A DNA stretch of 64,000 nt from positions 2,232,001 to 2,296,000 of the forward strand of contig NZ_BNEB01000005.1 in NCBI RefSeq assembly GCF_016860545.1, read 5' to 3'. Position 1 is the first letter of the stretch. Every line of letters begins with the position of its first letter. Positions 24,031 to 32,016 of this stretch are shown in pieces. The notes beneath the pieces were generated by a model, which made no database searches, was not told where the DNA came from, and saw only the letters and a program-made list of their open reading frames with translations. A program made the position numbers and the translations under genes. Source of the stretch: Streptomyces asoensis (GTDB taxonomy: Bacteria > Actinomycetota > Actinomycetes > Streptomycetales > Streptomycetaceae).

Positions 24031-24570
24031 GTGTCTGTTCCCGTGTCTGTCACCCCCTCCGCACCGCCGGCCACCGCCGCGCCCACGCAGGCGGAGCTCC
24101 TCGACTTCGTCCGGCGCACGGCCGCCGACGCCGGGCTGATCGCCTCGCTCCCCCTCGACCCGGAGGGCCGCACCTGGGTGCGCCTGGAGGGCCCGGGCGG
24201 CAGCGAGGCCTGGCTGATCGGCTGGCCGCCCGGCTCCGGGACCGGATGGCACGACCACGCGGACTCGGTCGGCGCCTTCCTGACCGCCCGGGGCGAGCTG
24301 AAGGAGTACTCGCTCGCCGCGCGTCTGCCCACCGACGGCTGGAAGACCCTGGAGCTGACGGACGGCGTGGACCGGGAACGCGCCCTGTCGGCCGGCCGGG
24401 GCCGCTCCTTCGGACGGCACCACGTCCACGAGGTCCTCAACGAGTCCACCGAGGAGCACGCCGTCTCCGTCCACGCCTACTACCCCCCGCTGCCGCGCAT
24501 CCGCCGCTACAGCCGTACGGGACACGTCCTGCGGCTGGAGCAGGTCGAGCGCCCGGAGGACTGGCAGTGA
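24031..24570 (+). CDS. Cysteine dioxygenase type I
   Basis: A 179-residue cupin. The GTG at 24031 follows AGGACGG; a second in-frame GTG at 24043 is possible. The iron-binding pair is in GTGWHDHADSVGAF (H74, H76), and the third His lies in GRHHVHEVLN (130-133). Cysteine dioxygenase oxidises cysteine to cysteine sulfinate with molecular oxygen in the cytoplasm. The stop overlaps the start of the rhodanese gene, so the two proteins are made together. A Cys-rich leader ORF and hairpin lie directly upstream and probably regulate expression in response to cysteine. Confidence 0.9.
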   Translation: MSVPVSVTPSAPPATAAPTQAELLDFVRRTAADAGLIASLPLDPEGRTWVRLEGPGGSEAWLIGWPPGSGTGWHDHADSVGAFLTARGELKEYSLAARLPTDGWKTLELTDGVDRERALSAGRGRSFGRHHVHEVLNESTEEHAVSVHAYYPPLPRIRRYSRTGHVLRLEQVERPEDWQ

Positions 24571-24995
24571 GCGCCCAGGGCACGTCTCGGGACGGACGGC
24601 CGGACGGCGACCGGCCGACGGGCGTGGACGAGCTGCTCGAGCGGGTACGCGCCGGGTACACGCGCGTGGAGCCCCGCGAGGCGTACGAGGCGGCACGCGC
24701 GGGTGAGGCGCTCCTGGTCGACATCCGGTACGAGGCCCTGCGCGAGCGGGACGGGTTGATCCCGGGAGCCCTGGTCGTCGAGCGCAACGAGCTGGAGTGG
24801 CGGCTCGACCCCCAGGGCAGCCACCGCCTCCCCGAGGCCACGAGCCACGAGGTGCGGGCGATCGTGATCTGCAACGAGGGGTACGCCTCGAGCCTGGCCG
24901 CCGCGTCCCTGCACCAGCTGGGGCTGCACCGGAGCACCGACCTCGTCGGCGGCTTCCAGGCCTGGAAGGCGGCGGGGCTCCCGGTCACGCCGTAG
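24567..24995 (+). CDS. Rhodanese-like sulfurtransferase
   Basis: A 142-residue single rhodanese domain. The GTG at 24567 shares GTGA with the cysteine dioxygenase stop, and GGAGGA lies 8 bases upstream. The catalytic Cys is C102 in the loop CNEGYASS, which has the expected length for the family. Rhodaneses carry sulfane sulfur as a persulfide. With cysteine dioxygenase next to it, it probably handles sulfide or persulfide formed during cysteine breakdown; fusions of the two domains exist in other bacteria. Confidence 0.9.
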   Translation: MSAQGTSRDGRPDGDRPTGVDELLERVRAGYTRVEPREAYEAARAGEALLVDIRYEALRERDGLIPGALVVERNELEWRLDPQGSHRLPEATSHEVRAIVICNEGYASSLAAASLHQLGLHRSTDLVGGFQAWKAAGLPVTP

Positions 24996-25108
24996 CGGGA
25001 CGGGTGAACCCGCTCAGTTCCGCGACGGGCGGTACAGCGGCGGCGGTGTCCGTGTTGCCCCTGGTGACCAGCCGGACGGGAGGGCCGCCTTTCGGGAGGT
25101 ACGGGGAG

Positions 25109-25139
25109 GCGAACCCCCGTCGCAGGGAGGGGGGTTCGC
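25109..25139. terminator. Hairpin between rhodanese and FtsX-like genes
   Basis: gcgaaccccc (25109-25118) pairs perfectly with gggggttcgc (25130-25139) across an 11-base loop. It lies between convergent genes ending at 24995 and 25256 and can act in both directions. Confidence 0.65.
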
Positions 25140-25255
25140 GGCGGCGGCAGACGGTACCGGCGGGTGGAGCGAGCGCATCCTTCCGCGAGCGCAAGGCAAT
25201 CCTGCGTTCCCGGAAGGGCCTCGGGCCAGGAGGTGGCGGGGAGTTGGCGCCTCGC

Positions 25256-27793
25256 TCATTCCTTCGCGGTCGCCACCGTCACCGCGCGGACCCTGAGGGC
25301 CACCCGCCCCGGGACGGCGGTGGCGACCAGTGCGAGCAGTCCGGCACCGGCGATGACCGTGGCGTGGACGAGCGGTTCGAGCGCCGGGGCCGCCCGCCCG
25401 GTCATGCCGATGCTGAACGCGGTCAGGACCGAGAGGGCGACGGCGCTTCCGAGAGCGGCGGCCAGCAGCAGGACCGACAGGGCCTCGGTGCGCAGCATGC
25501 GCAGCACCTGACGGCGGGTCGCCCCCGCGAGGCGCAGCAGCGCGAACTCGCGGACGCGTTCGGAGACCGACATGGCGAGCGTGTTGACCACGGCGATGGC
25601 CGTGAACGCCAGGACCAGTCCCATGGCCAGGAGGTTCACCTCGGCGCCGGCCCGCTGCCGCTCGGCCTGCGCCGCGTCGGCCGCGGCGGGGGAGATCACC
25701 GCGAGTCCTGGGAACTCACGCAGGGTAGTCGCGAGTTGTGTCTGTGTACGGGTCGTGCTGACGAGGAGGGAGGAGGCGAGGGGGTTGTCGACATGGTGGG
25801 CGACCAGGTCGTGCGCGAGGGTGAGGTCTCCGAACCCGAGACCCCTGGCGTATACGGCGACGACGGTGAGCGTGGTGGGTGTGCCGTCGCCGAGCGTGAG
25901 CTTCAGGGGGCTTCCGGGCGTCAGGTGGAGCTGGTCCGCGGCCAGTTCACTGACGGCGGCGGTACGTGCGGAGAGCCCGTCGAGGGAGCCGGCGGTGACG
26001 TCCGGGTCCCAGGTACGGCCGAGGGCGGCCGGAGTGACGCCCTGGGCCGGGTACTTGTCGAGTCCGACCCGGACGGTCGTACGGACCACTTCGGTGACGA
26101 CGTCGTGTCCCGTACGCAGCCGGCGGGCCGCCTCCGCCGGGACGCCGGGTCCCCGGGAGGCGACGACCCAGTCGGCGCGCACTCCCTCACGGACCTGGGC
26201 ACGGGCCGCGTCGCCCAGGGTGGGCTGCACGAACAGCACGGTGCAGGTCATGCCGATGAGCAGGGTGAGGGGGGTGACGACGGAGGCCATGCGGACGGCG
26301 TTGCCACGGAGGTTGGCGGTGGCCAGCCTGCCTCCGGGACCGGTCAGGCGCAGCGGACCGGCGAGGAGGAAGGCGGCCGCCTCGACCAGCAGCGGCCCGA
26401 GCAGGGCGACGGAGGTGGCGAGCACGACGACGGCCAGGAGGGTGACGGGTGTCGAGGCGGGCTCGGTGCGCAGGAAGCCGAGCAGGACGACGAGCGTAGC
26501 GCCGCCCGCGAGCAGCAGCAGACCGGCGAGCAGGCGCCCCCAGGCGGGGCGGGTGGGCTCGGTCCGGGCTTCGGCCAGTGCCTCCGCCGGCCGGATCCGG
26601 GTCACCCGGCGGGAGGCGATCCGCGCGGAGGCCCAGGCGCCGAAGAGGGTGGCGGCGACGGCGGCGAACAGTGGAAGGACACTCACGCTGTGCTCGAGCG
26701 TGGCGGGCATGGCGCCCAGGTCCACGAACCTGTCGTACAGCAGGCCCCCGAGGGGAAGGCCCAGCAGCGCGCCGGTCGTTCCCGCGGCGAGGCCGACGAT
26801 CAGGGCTTCGCGTCCGAGGAGCCCGCGGATCTGCCCCGAGGTGGCGGCGACCGCGCGCAGCAGGGCGAGTTCGCGGTGGCGCTGCTGGACGGACAGCGCG
26901 AAGGTCCCGACGACCACCAGGACGGCCACGAGCAGGGAGGTGCCGCCCATCGCCCCGCCCATGCTGACCAGTTTGATCCGGGCCGCGGCGGCGTCCAGGA
27001 ACTCGACGGGCCCCCGGGCGTCACCGGCACTGACCTGGGCACCGGTCCCGCGCAGCGCCTCGGCCAGGGCGTCGCGGAGCGTCCCCGGTGCGGTGCCGGG
27101 CTCGGGCAGCACGCCGAACGCGGTGACCTGTCCCGGACGCGCGGCGAGACGGCGGGCCTCGGCGGGGGCGAAGAAGAGGGACGCCTGGTGGCGGACGGAG
27201 GTGGCGGGGGCGGCGACACCGGAGACCCGGTAGGTACGCGCGGCCTGCGTCGACTGGACGGTGAGCCGGTCCCCGGGTGTCAGTCGGGCCGAAGCGGCGA
27301 AGTCGTGGTCGACGACCACATCGGTGGCGGCTGTGGGAGCGGCGCCCGCGGTGAGCCGGTACGGCGTCAGCGCGGCGGAGTCCCAGGAGTGGCCGTAGGC
27401 GGGCCTGTCGTCGCCGTACGGGACACCCGCGGGGGTCAACGGTTCGGCGAGGAAGGTGAGTTCGGGGATCACCCGGTCGACGCCGGGTGTGGTGGCGAGT
27501 CTGCGCTCGAGGGCGGCCGGGAGCCAGGCCCGTTCCGCTATGGGTTTCGCCTTGTGTTTGACCTTGGTCTTGCCCTTCTTGTGCTTCACGGTGGTCCGGT
27601 GGACGTTCTGGTCGGCGGAGACCACGACCGGCGCGGCCGCGTAACGCTCGGCGCGGATGGTGCCCCGCAGTCCCGTTTCCAGGAGGGTGCCGCATGCGCT
27701 GATCAGGGCGGCCGCGCACAGCAGCGCGAGGAAGGCACCCAGGAAGCCTGCCTTGCGGGCACGGACGGTCCTCAGGGCGTAGCGCAGCATCAT
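25256..27793 (-). CDS. FtsX-like (MacB-type) ABC transporter permease
   Basis: An 845-residue membrane protein with two FtsX permease halves. An N-terminal helix follows MLRYALRTVRARKAGFLG, then a large extracellular domain, three helices around residues 280-400, a central pair of helices, a second extracellular domain and three C-terminal helices with SERVREFALLRLAGATRRQVLRMLRTEALSV, the usual coupling-helix motif. Such permeases extrude lipids, peptides or antibiotics, but they need an ATPase and none adjoins. The ATG at 27793 overlaps the upstream regulator stop by four bases (ATGA). An alternative ATG is one codon later. Confidence 0.88.
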   Translation of the reverse strand: MMLRYALRTVRARKAGFLGAFLALLCAAALISACGTLLETGLRGTIRAERYAAAPVVVSADQNVHRTTVKHKKGKTKVKHKAKPIAERAWLPAALERRLATTPGVDRVIPELTFLAEPLTPAGVPYGDDRPAYGHSWDSAALTPYRLTAGAAPTAATDVVVDHDFAASARLTPGDRLTVQSTQAARTYRVSGVAAPATSVRHQASLFFAPAEARRLAARPGQVTAFGVLPEPGTAPGTLRDALAEALRGTGAQVSAGDARGPVEFLDAAAARIKLVSMGGAMGGTSLLVAVLVVVGTFALSVQQRHRELALLRAVAATSGQIRGLLGREALIVGLAAGTTGALLGLPLGGLLYDRFVDLGAMPATLEHSVSVLPLFAAVAATLFGAWASARIASRRVTRIRPAEALAEARTEPTRPAWGRLLAGLLLLAGGATLVVLLGFLRTEPASTPVTLLAVVVLATSVALLGPLLVEAAAFLLAGPLRLTGPGGRLATANLRGNAVRMASVVTPLTLLIGMTCTVLFVQPTLGDAARAQVREGVRADWVVASRGPGVPAEAARRLRTGHDVVTEVVRTTVRVGLDKYPAQGVTPAALGRTWDPDVTAGSLDGLSARTAAVSELAADQLHLTPGSPLKLTLGDGTPTTLTVVAVYARGLGFGDLTLAHDLVAHHVDNPLASSLLVSTTRTQTQLATTLREFPGLAVISPAAADAAQAERQRAGAEVNLLAMGLVLAFTAIAVVNTLAMSVSERVREFALLRLAGATRRQVLRMLRTEALSVLLLAAALGSAVALSVLTAFSIGMTGRAAPALEPLVHATVIAGAGLLALVATAVPGRVALRVRAVTVATAKE

Positions 27794-28581
27794 GACCGGT
27801 CGGCCTCTCGTCCGGGGTGACCGCAGCCGCGGCGGTCGCTTTCGTCGTCGCCGGTGTCGGCGTCCCTGGTGTCGTCGTCTTCGGCGGCGCCGACGTCCGC
27901 ACCGTCACCAGTGGACGGGGCGGGGGAAGGGGCGGGGAAGGCGAGGAAGCGGGTGAGCAGGGTGCGCGCGTCCGACGGGGTCTCGGCTTCGGATCGCTTG
28001 TAGCGGTTGAGGAGGGCGATGTACTCCTCGAAGAAGTCCCGGAGTTCGGGCAGCGTCAGCCGGATGGTGCCGCGCGAACAGGGGAAGGCGTCCGCCCACG
28101 GGTCGTCTTCCGGCGCGTTGCGCTGGAGCCGCTCGAAGAGGTCCAGGTCGGCCGCGTAGGCGTGATGGTTCAGCTCGTCCATGACGAGACGCATCTCGGG
28201 ACTCTGCCGGCTGCGCGGGGGGAACCGGCGGTCGCCGGGGACCGCACGCCACCAGCGCTCCCGGTGCGCGGACGGCTCCGCGCGCCTCACGGGGGACGGG
28301 TCCTCGCCGCGCACCGGAGACGTGTCCGCCGCGTCGGTCTCCTCGACGAAGCCGTATCTGGCGAGCTCGCGCAGGTGATAGCTGGTGGATCCGGTGTTCA
28401 GGCCGAGGGCACGCGCGAGGGTCGCCGATGTGGCCGGACCGTGCAGCGCGAGGTGTTCGAGCATGCGCTGACGGCGGGGCTGGGCAAGCGCCTTGAGCGC
28501 GGCCAAGTCGCCCGGTTCGACGGGGGCCGCGTGGGCGGGCTCCGTCTCCTGGGGCTCATGGGTGCCGGGTTCCTGGGACAT
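27790..28581 (-). CDS. ArsR-type winged-helix transcriptional regulator
   Basis: A 263-residue cytoplasmic protein. Residues 25-85 form the HTH_20/ArsR fold (LAALKALAQPRRQRMLEHLALHGPATSATLARALGLNTGSTSYHLRELARYGFVEE). The C-terminal part contains a helical segment with the RWWRAVPGDRRF motif, as in Streptomyces regulators of FtsX-like permeases, and an acidic, Asp-rich tail. The ATG at 28581 was chosen; an in-frame GTG at 28617 would add a Cys-containing dodecapeptide but would run through a perfect palindrome that looks like an operator. It is translationally coupled to the permease it probably controls. Confidence 0.85.
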   Translation of the reverse strand: MSQEPGTHEPQETEPAHAAPVEPGDLAALKALAQPRRQRMLEHLALHGPATSATLARALGLNTGSTSYHLRELARYGFVEETDAADTSPVRGEDPSPVRRAEPSAHRERWWRAVPGDRRFPPRSRQSPEMRLVMDELNHHAYAADLDLFERLQRNAPEDDPWADAFPCSRGTIRLTLPELRDFFEEYIALLNRYKRSEAETPSDARTLLTRFLAFPAPSPAPSTGDGADVGAAEDDDTRDADTGDDESDRRGCGHPGREADRS

Positions 28582-28593
28582 GGGTACACACTC

Positions 28594-28607
28594 GTCTGTG
28601 CACAGAC
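28594..28607. promoter_or_regulatory. Perfect 14-bp palindrome, candidate operator of the ArsR-type regulator
   Basis: gtctgtgcacagac reads the same on both strands and ends 12 bp upstream of the regulator start. A neighbouring acacgtgt palindrome partly overlaps it on the upstream side. The position fits autoregulation of the regulator-permease operon. Confidence 0.5.
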
Positions 28608-28691
28608 ACGTGTGCACTGCGGTGGCCCGGTGTCCTCAACGGGGGTTTTCCCTACCCTGGCCGGGGACGAGGAGGGCGTCTCGCCCCTCGT

Positions 28692-29486
28692 TCAGTACCC
28701 CTGGTCCTCCAGGAACTCCGTGTTCTCGCCCTCCTCCTCCAGCGCCTGCCGGACCACGCGCAGGGCCATGCCCTCGGAGTAGCCCTTGCGGGCGAGCATG
28801 CCGGCGAGGCGGCGCAGCCGCTTGTCGCGGTCGAGGCCGCGGGTCGCGCGCAGCTTGCGGGCGACGAGTTCCCGTGCCGTCTGCTCCTCCTGCTCGGAGT
28901 CGAGCTGGGCGACGGCCTCGCCGATGAGCGCCGGGTCGACGCCCTTGGTGCGCAGTTCCTGGGCGAGCGCGCGCCGGGCGAGTCCGCGTCCGTGGTGGCG
29001 GGACTCCACCCAGGCGTCCGCGAACGCCCCGTCGTTGATCAGGCCTACCTCCTCGAACCGCGAGAGCACCTCCTCGGCCACGTCGTCCGGGATCTCGCGC
29101 TTGCGCAGGGCGTCGGCGAGTTGTTTACGGGTGCGCGGGGTCCCGGTGAGCAGGCGCAGGCAGATCGCCCGTGCCCGCTCAGCCGGGTCCCCTGAAGACT
29201 CCCCCTGCTCGGCCCTCGACGAGGAAGAGGTGCCTTCGTCCTCGGTGGACGGTTCTCCGAAGCCACGCCGTCGGCGCCCACGTCTGCCGCGTGGGCCTCC
29301 TTCGGCGTCGCGTCGCGTCCGACCGCCACGGGGCCGGCCGTCGCCGTCCGTCCCCTCGCTCCGGTACGAGCCGCTCTCCGCCAGGTCGTGATCGACCTGG
29401 GCGGGGCCGTCGTCGCCCCCGCCCCCCGCTGCTCCTCGGGGGGTCTCGGGGCGGACGTACTCGGCCCAGTCCGTTCGTCGTGTCAC
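28692..29486 (-). CDS. recX: Recombination regulator RecX
   Basis: A 264-residue RecX, which binds RecA filaments and limits their activity. The three-helix repeats occupy residues 100-264 (AICLRLLTGTPRTRKQLADALRKREIPDDVAEEVLSRFEEVGLINDGAFADAWVESR...). The first 100 residues are an Arg, Gly, Ser and Glu rich extension, likely disordered, that E. coli RecX lacks. The GTG start at 29486 is two bases after the recA stop, so the two genes are co-transcribed, as in other actinobacteria. Confidence 0.93.
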   Translation of the reverse strand: MTRRTDWAEYVRPETPRGAAGGGGDDGPAQVDHDLAESGSYRSEGTDGDGRPRGGRTRRDAEGGPRGRRGRRRRGFGEPSTEDEGTSSSSRAEQGESSGDPAERARAICLRLLTGTPRTRKQLADALRKREIPDDVAEEVLSRFEEVGLINDGAFADAWVESRHHGRGLARRALAQELRTKGVDPALIGEAVAQLDSEQEEQTARELVARKLRATRGLDRDKRLRRLAGMLARKGYSEGMALRVVRQALEEEGENTEFLEDQGY

Positions 29487-29488
29487 GG

Positions 29489-30619
29489 TCAGCTCTTGGC
29501 AGCCGTGGCCTTGGTCTTGGCGGTCTTGGCCGCAGAGGCCGGAACCGCCTTGGCGGCGTCGTCCGCGGGCGCGCCCGCGGCTGAGGCGGCTGCCGTGCCC
29601 GGCTCGGTGGCGGCCTCCTCCGGACGCACGCCGACGCCCAGCTTCTCCTTGATCTTCTTCTCGATCTCGTTGGCGAGGTCGGGGTTGTCCTTCAGGAAGT
29701 TACGGGCGTTCTCCTTGCCCTGTCCCAGCTGGTCGCCCTCGTACGTGTACCAGGCGCCGGCCTTGCGGACGAAGCCGTTCTCCACGCCCATGTCGATCAG
29801 ACCGCCCTCGCGGCTGATGCCCTGGCCGTAGAGGATGTCGAACTCGGCCTGCTTGAAGGGCGGCGCGACCTTGTTCTTGACGACCTTGACGCGGGTGCGG
29901 TTGCCGACCGCGTCCGTGCCGTCCTTCAGGGTCTCGATGCGGCGGATGTCGAGGCGCACCGAAGCGTAGAACTTCAGCGCGCGGCCACCGGTCGTGGTCT
30001 CCGGGGAGCCGAACATCACGCCGATCTTCTCGCGGAGCTGGTTGATGAAGATCGCGGTGGTCTTGGACTGGTTGAGCGCGCTGGTGATCTTCCGCAGCGC
30101 CTGGCTCATCAGACGGGCCTGGAGACCGACGTGGCTGTCGCCCATCTCGCCCTCGATCTCCGCACGCGGGACGAGCGCGGCGACGGAGTCGATGACGATG
30201 AGGTCGAGGGCTCCGGAGCGGACCAGCATGTCCACGATCTCGAGGGCCTGCTCGCCGTTGTCCGGCTGCGAGAGGATCAGGTTGTCGATGTCGACGCCGA
30301 GCTTCTTGGCGTACTCGGGGTCGAGCGCGTGCTCGGCGTCCACGAAGGCGACCTGACCGCCGGCCTTCTGCGCGTTCGCCACGGCGTGCAGCGTCAGCGT
30401 CGTCTTGCCGGAGGACTCCGGGCCGTACACCTCCACCACGCGGCCGCGCGGCAGTCCGCCGACCCCGAGGGCGACGTCGAGTGCGGTCGACCCGGTGGGG
30501 ATGACCTCGATGGGCTCGTTCGGCCGCTCGCCGAGACGCATCACGGCGCCCTTGCCGAACTGCCGTTCAATCTGTGCGAGGGCGGCATCCAGTGCCTTCT
30601 CGCGGTCGGTTCCTGCCAT
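29489..30619 (-). CDS. recA: Recombinase RecA
   Basis: A 376-residue RecA that forms filaments on single-stranded DNA, drives strand exchange and triggers LexA self-cleavage. Walker A is GPESSGKT at 65-72, Walker B is LIVIDSVAALVP, and the L1 and L2 DNA-binding loops are EIEGEMGDSHVG and the segment from about NQLREKIGVMFGSPETTTGG. The C-terminus is longer than in E. coli and ends in an Ala/Lys-rich KTAKTKATAAKS tail. GGTGGA precedes the ATG at 30619. Two promoter signatures lie upstream. Confidence 0.98.
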   Translation of the reverse strand: MAGTDREKALDAALAQIERQFGKGAVMRLGERPNEPIEVIPTGSTALDVALGVGGLPRGRVVEVYGPESSGKTTLTLHAVANAQKAGGQVAFVDAEHALDPEYAKKLGVDIDNLILSQPDNGEQALEIVDMLVRSGALDLIVIDSVAALVPRAEIEGEMGDSHVGLQARLMSQALRKITSALNQSKTTAIFINQLREKIGVMFGSPETTTGGRALKFYASVRLDIRRIETLKDGTDAVGNRTRVKVVKNKVAPPFKQAEFDILYGQGISREGGLIDMGVENGFVRKAGAWYTYEGDQLGQGKENARNFLKDNPDLANEIEKKIKEKLGVGVRPEEAATEPGTAAASAAGAPADDAAKAVPASAAKTAKTKATAAKS

Positions 30620-30662
30620 GGGTTCCACCCGGTTTGCTTGAGTCGATCGCTTCACGTCAAAG

Positions 30663-30685
30663 ACGCTAACGCCTGCCACTGACAA
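30663..30685 (-). promoter_or_regulatory. RecA-NDp (PafBC-type) promoter of recA
   Basis: On the minus strand TTGTCAGTG (30677-30685) is followed after exactly 8 bases by TAGCGT (30663-30668). This fits the tTGTCRgtg-N8-TAnnnT motif defined for LexA-independent DNA-damage promoters in mycobacteria. It lies about 45 bp before the recA start. Confidence 0.75.
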
Positions 30686-30781
30686 TGCGCCCCGACGCCG
30701 GTCGGGCCTGTGGATAACTCGGGTGCCTATCCGTCCATAACGGCACGTAACACCCGACCAGAGTCTCACCGGAGTCTCTAT

Positions 30782-30819
30782 AAGAATGGATGTTCGATTT
30801 TCGTGTCAAGCGCGCCACG
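30782..30819 (-). promoter_or_regulatory. LexA-type SOS box and promoter of recA
   Basis: On the minus strand CGAACATCCATTCT covers 30783-30796. It is a close match to the actinobacterial LexA box GAACnnnnGTTC, with one changed base in the second half-site. A TTGACA lies about 18 bases upstream of TCTTAT, so the box sits inside the promoter. The same element is reported, as I recall, for S. lividans recA. Confidence 0.7.
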
Positions 30820-30986
30820 CAGCCCTTCCGAGGCCGCGTCGACGCCTGCGCGGCCCCCTTGATCCACCGCCGGTCCGCACCTCCACCGGCCCGTCACCCG
30901 CCCCCTGCCGGCTGCTCCCGAGGGCGTACGGCAGGTGTCTCCGGCCGCAGGACGACGGCGCACGACGCAGCCGGGACGCTCGGTGC

Positions 30987-31841
30987 ATGGACGAGCAGCA
31001 GACCCGACCTGCCCGCGGCGACGCCGGACCGAGGCGTCCGACCCGGCACCCGGCCCCCCTTCCGGCGCCCCCGCACGTCCGGGACACCGGGTACCGTCTG
31101 CCCCGTCCGCCCCTTCCCCACCGCCTATACACCGCGACGGCCCTCCTGCTGGTCCTCTCCGGCCTCGTCCACCTCGTGGTGTTCGCCGTCGACGGCGGCC
31201 CCTGGGACGGACCGGTGTCCTGGCGCAAGCCGGTGACCTTCGGACTCTCCTTCGGGGTGACACTCCTCGCGGTCGTCGGGGTCACGTCGTACGTGCGGAT
31301 CGGTTCCCGGCTGCGCGCCGCGCTGCTCGGGATCTTCGCCGTCGACTGCGTGGTGGAGGTGGCGGGCATCACCGTCCAGGCGTGGCGGAGGGTTCCCTCG
31401 CACCTGGACATGGAGACACCCTTCGACACGGCGGTGTCCATGACACTGGCGGTGGGCGGCGGGGTTCTCGTGGTGCTGCTCACCGTGTTCGCCGTGGCGT
31501 CCTTCCGGCACCCTCCGACGGGCCCGGCCGGGATGGCCCTCGCGGTGCGCTCCGGTTTCGCCGTCCTGCTCGTCGGGCTCGCCTCGGGAGCGGCGATGAT
31601 CGCGCGCGGTGTGGTGCTCACCCGCACCGGGCACCAGGAGGCGGCCTACCGCTCCACGGCCTCGCTCAAGCCCCTGCACGGGGTGAGCCTGCACGCCGTC
31701 CTGGTGCTGCCCGCCCTGGCCTGGCTGCTGTCCCGCACCTCCTGGAGCGAGCGTGCGCGGTGGCGGACCGTGGCCGCCGCGGCGGGGTGTTACGCGGTGG
31801 CGGTCGCGGCGGCCGCCGTGTGGGCGGTCCTCAGGTACTGA
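30987..31841 (+). CDS. Multipass membrane protein of unknown function
   Basis: A 284-residue protein. The ATG at 30987 was chosen; the frame is open upstream to 30786 but that part overlaps the recA promoter. After about 45 polar residues rich in Arg and Pro come seven hydrophobic segments, for example LYTATALLLVLSGLVHLVVFAV and AGVCYAVAVAAAAVWAVL-like at the C-terminus. A conserved-looking SWRKPVTFGLSFGVTLLAV stretch sits in the second helix. I do not recognise a characterised family. It is divergent from recA. Confidence 0.75.
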   Translation: MDEQQTRPARGDAGPRRPTRHPAPLPAPPHVRDTGYRLPRPPLPHRLYTATALLLVLSGLVHLVVFAVDGGPWDGPVSWRKPVTFGLSFGVTLLAVVGVTSYVRIGSRLRAALLGIFAVDCVVEVAGITVQAWRRVPSHLDMETPFDTAVSMTLAVGGGVLVVLLTVFAVASFRHPPTGPAGMALAVRSGFAVLLVGLASGAAMIARGVVLTRTGHQEAAYRSTASLKPLHGVSLHAVLVLPALAWLLSRTSWSERARWRTVAAAAGCYAVAVAAAAVWAVLRY

Positions 31842-32016
31842 TCGTGCGCGCGGCCATCAGGAACCGCTCGTGCGGGCGGCCCTCGAGGACCGGCTCCCGC
31901 CCGGTGATGCCGGTGATGCCGCTGGTGCCGCTGGTGCCGACGCGGCGGGCGCGGACGGTGAGGCCTGTGCGGCGAGCGCGGCGGGCGCGGACGGTGATGC
32001 TGGTGGTGCCGACGCC
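31842..32016. repeat. Short GGTGATGCC/GGTGCCGCT repeats between convergent genes
   Basis: A 175-bp gap with ggtgatgccggtgatgcc followed by ggtgccgctggtgccgac and two copies of gcggcgggcgcggacggtga about 50 bp apart. It is low-complexity DNA between the membrane protein (plus) and the AI-2E family gene (minus), without a clear hairpin or gene. Confidence 0.55.

Noticed and set aside
23388..24449. A 353-codon minus-strand ORF over the cysteine dioxygenase region
   Set aside because: It is antisense to cysteine dioxygenase and to the leader, with no domain.
24797..27820. A 1007-codon plus-strand open frame opposite the FtsX-like permease
   Set aside because: Its composition (Gly, Glu, Asp, Arg repeats) is typical of antisense frames in GC-rich genes, and the minus-strand protein has clear membrane domains.
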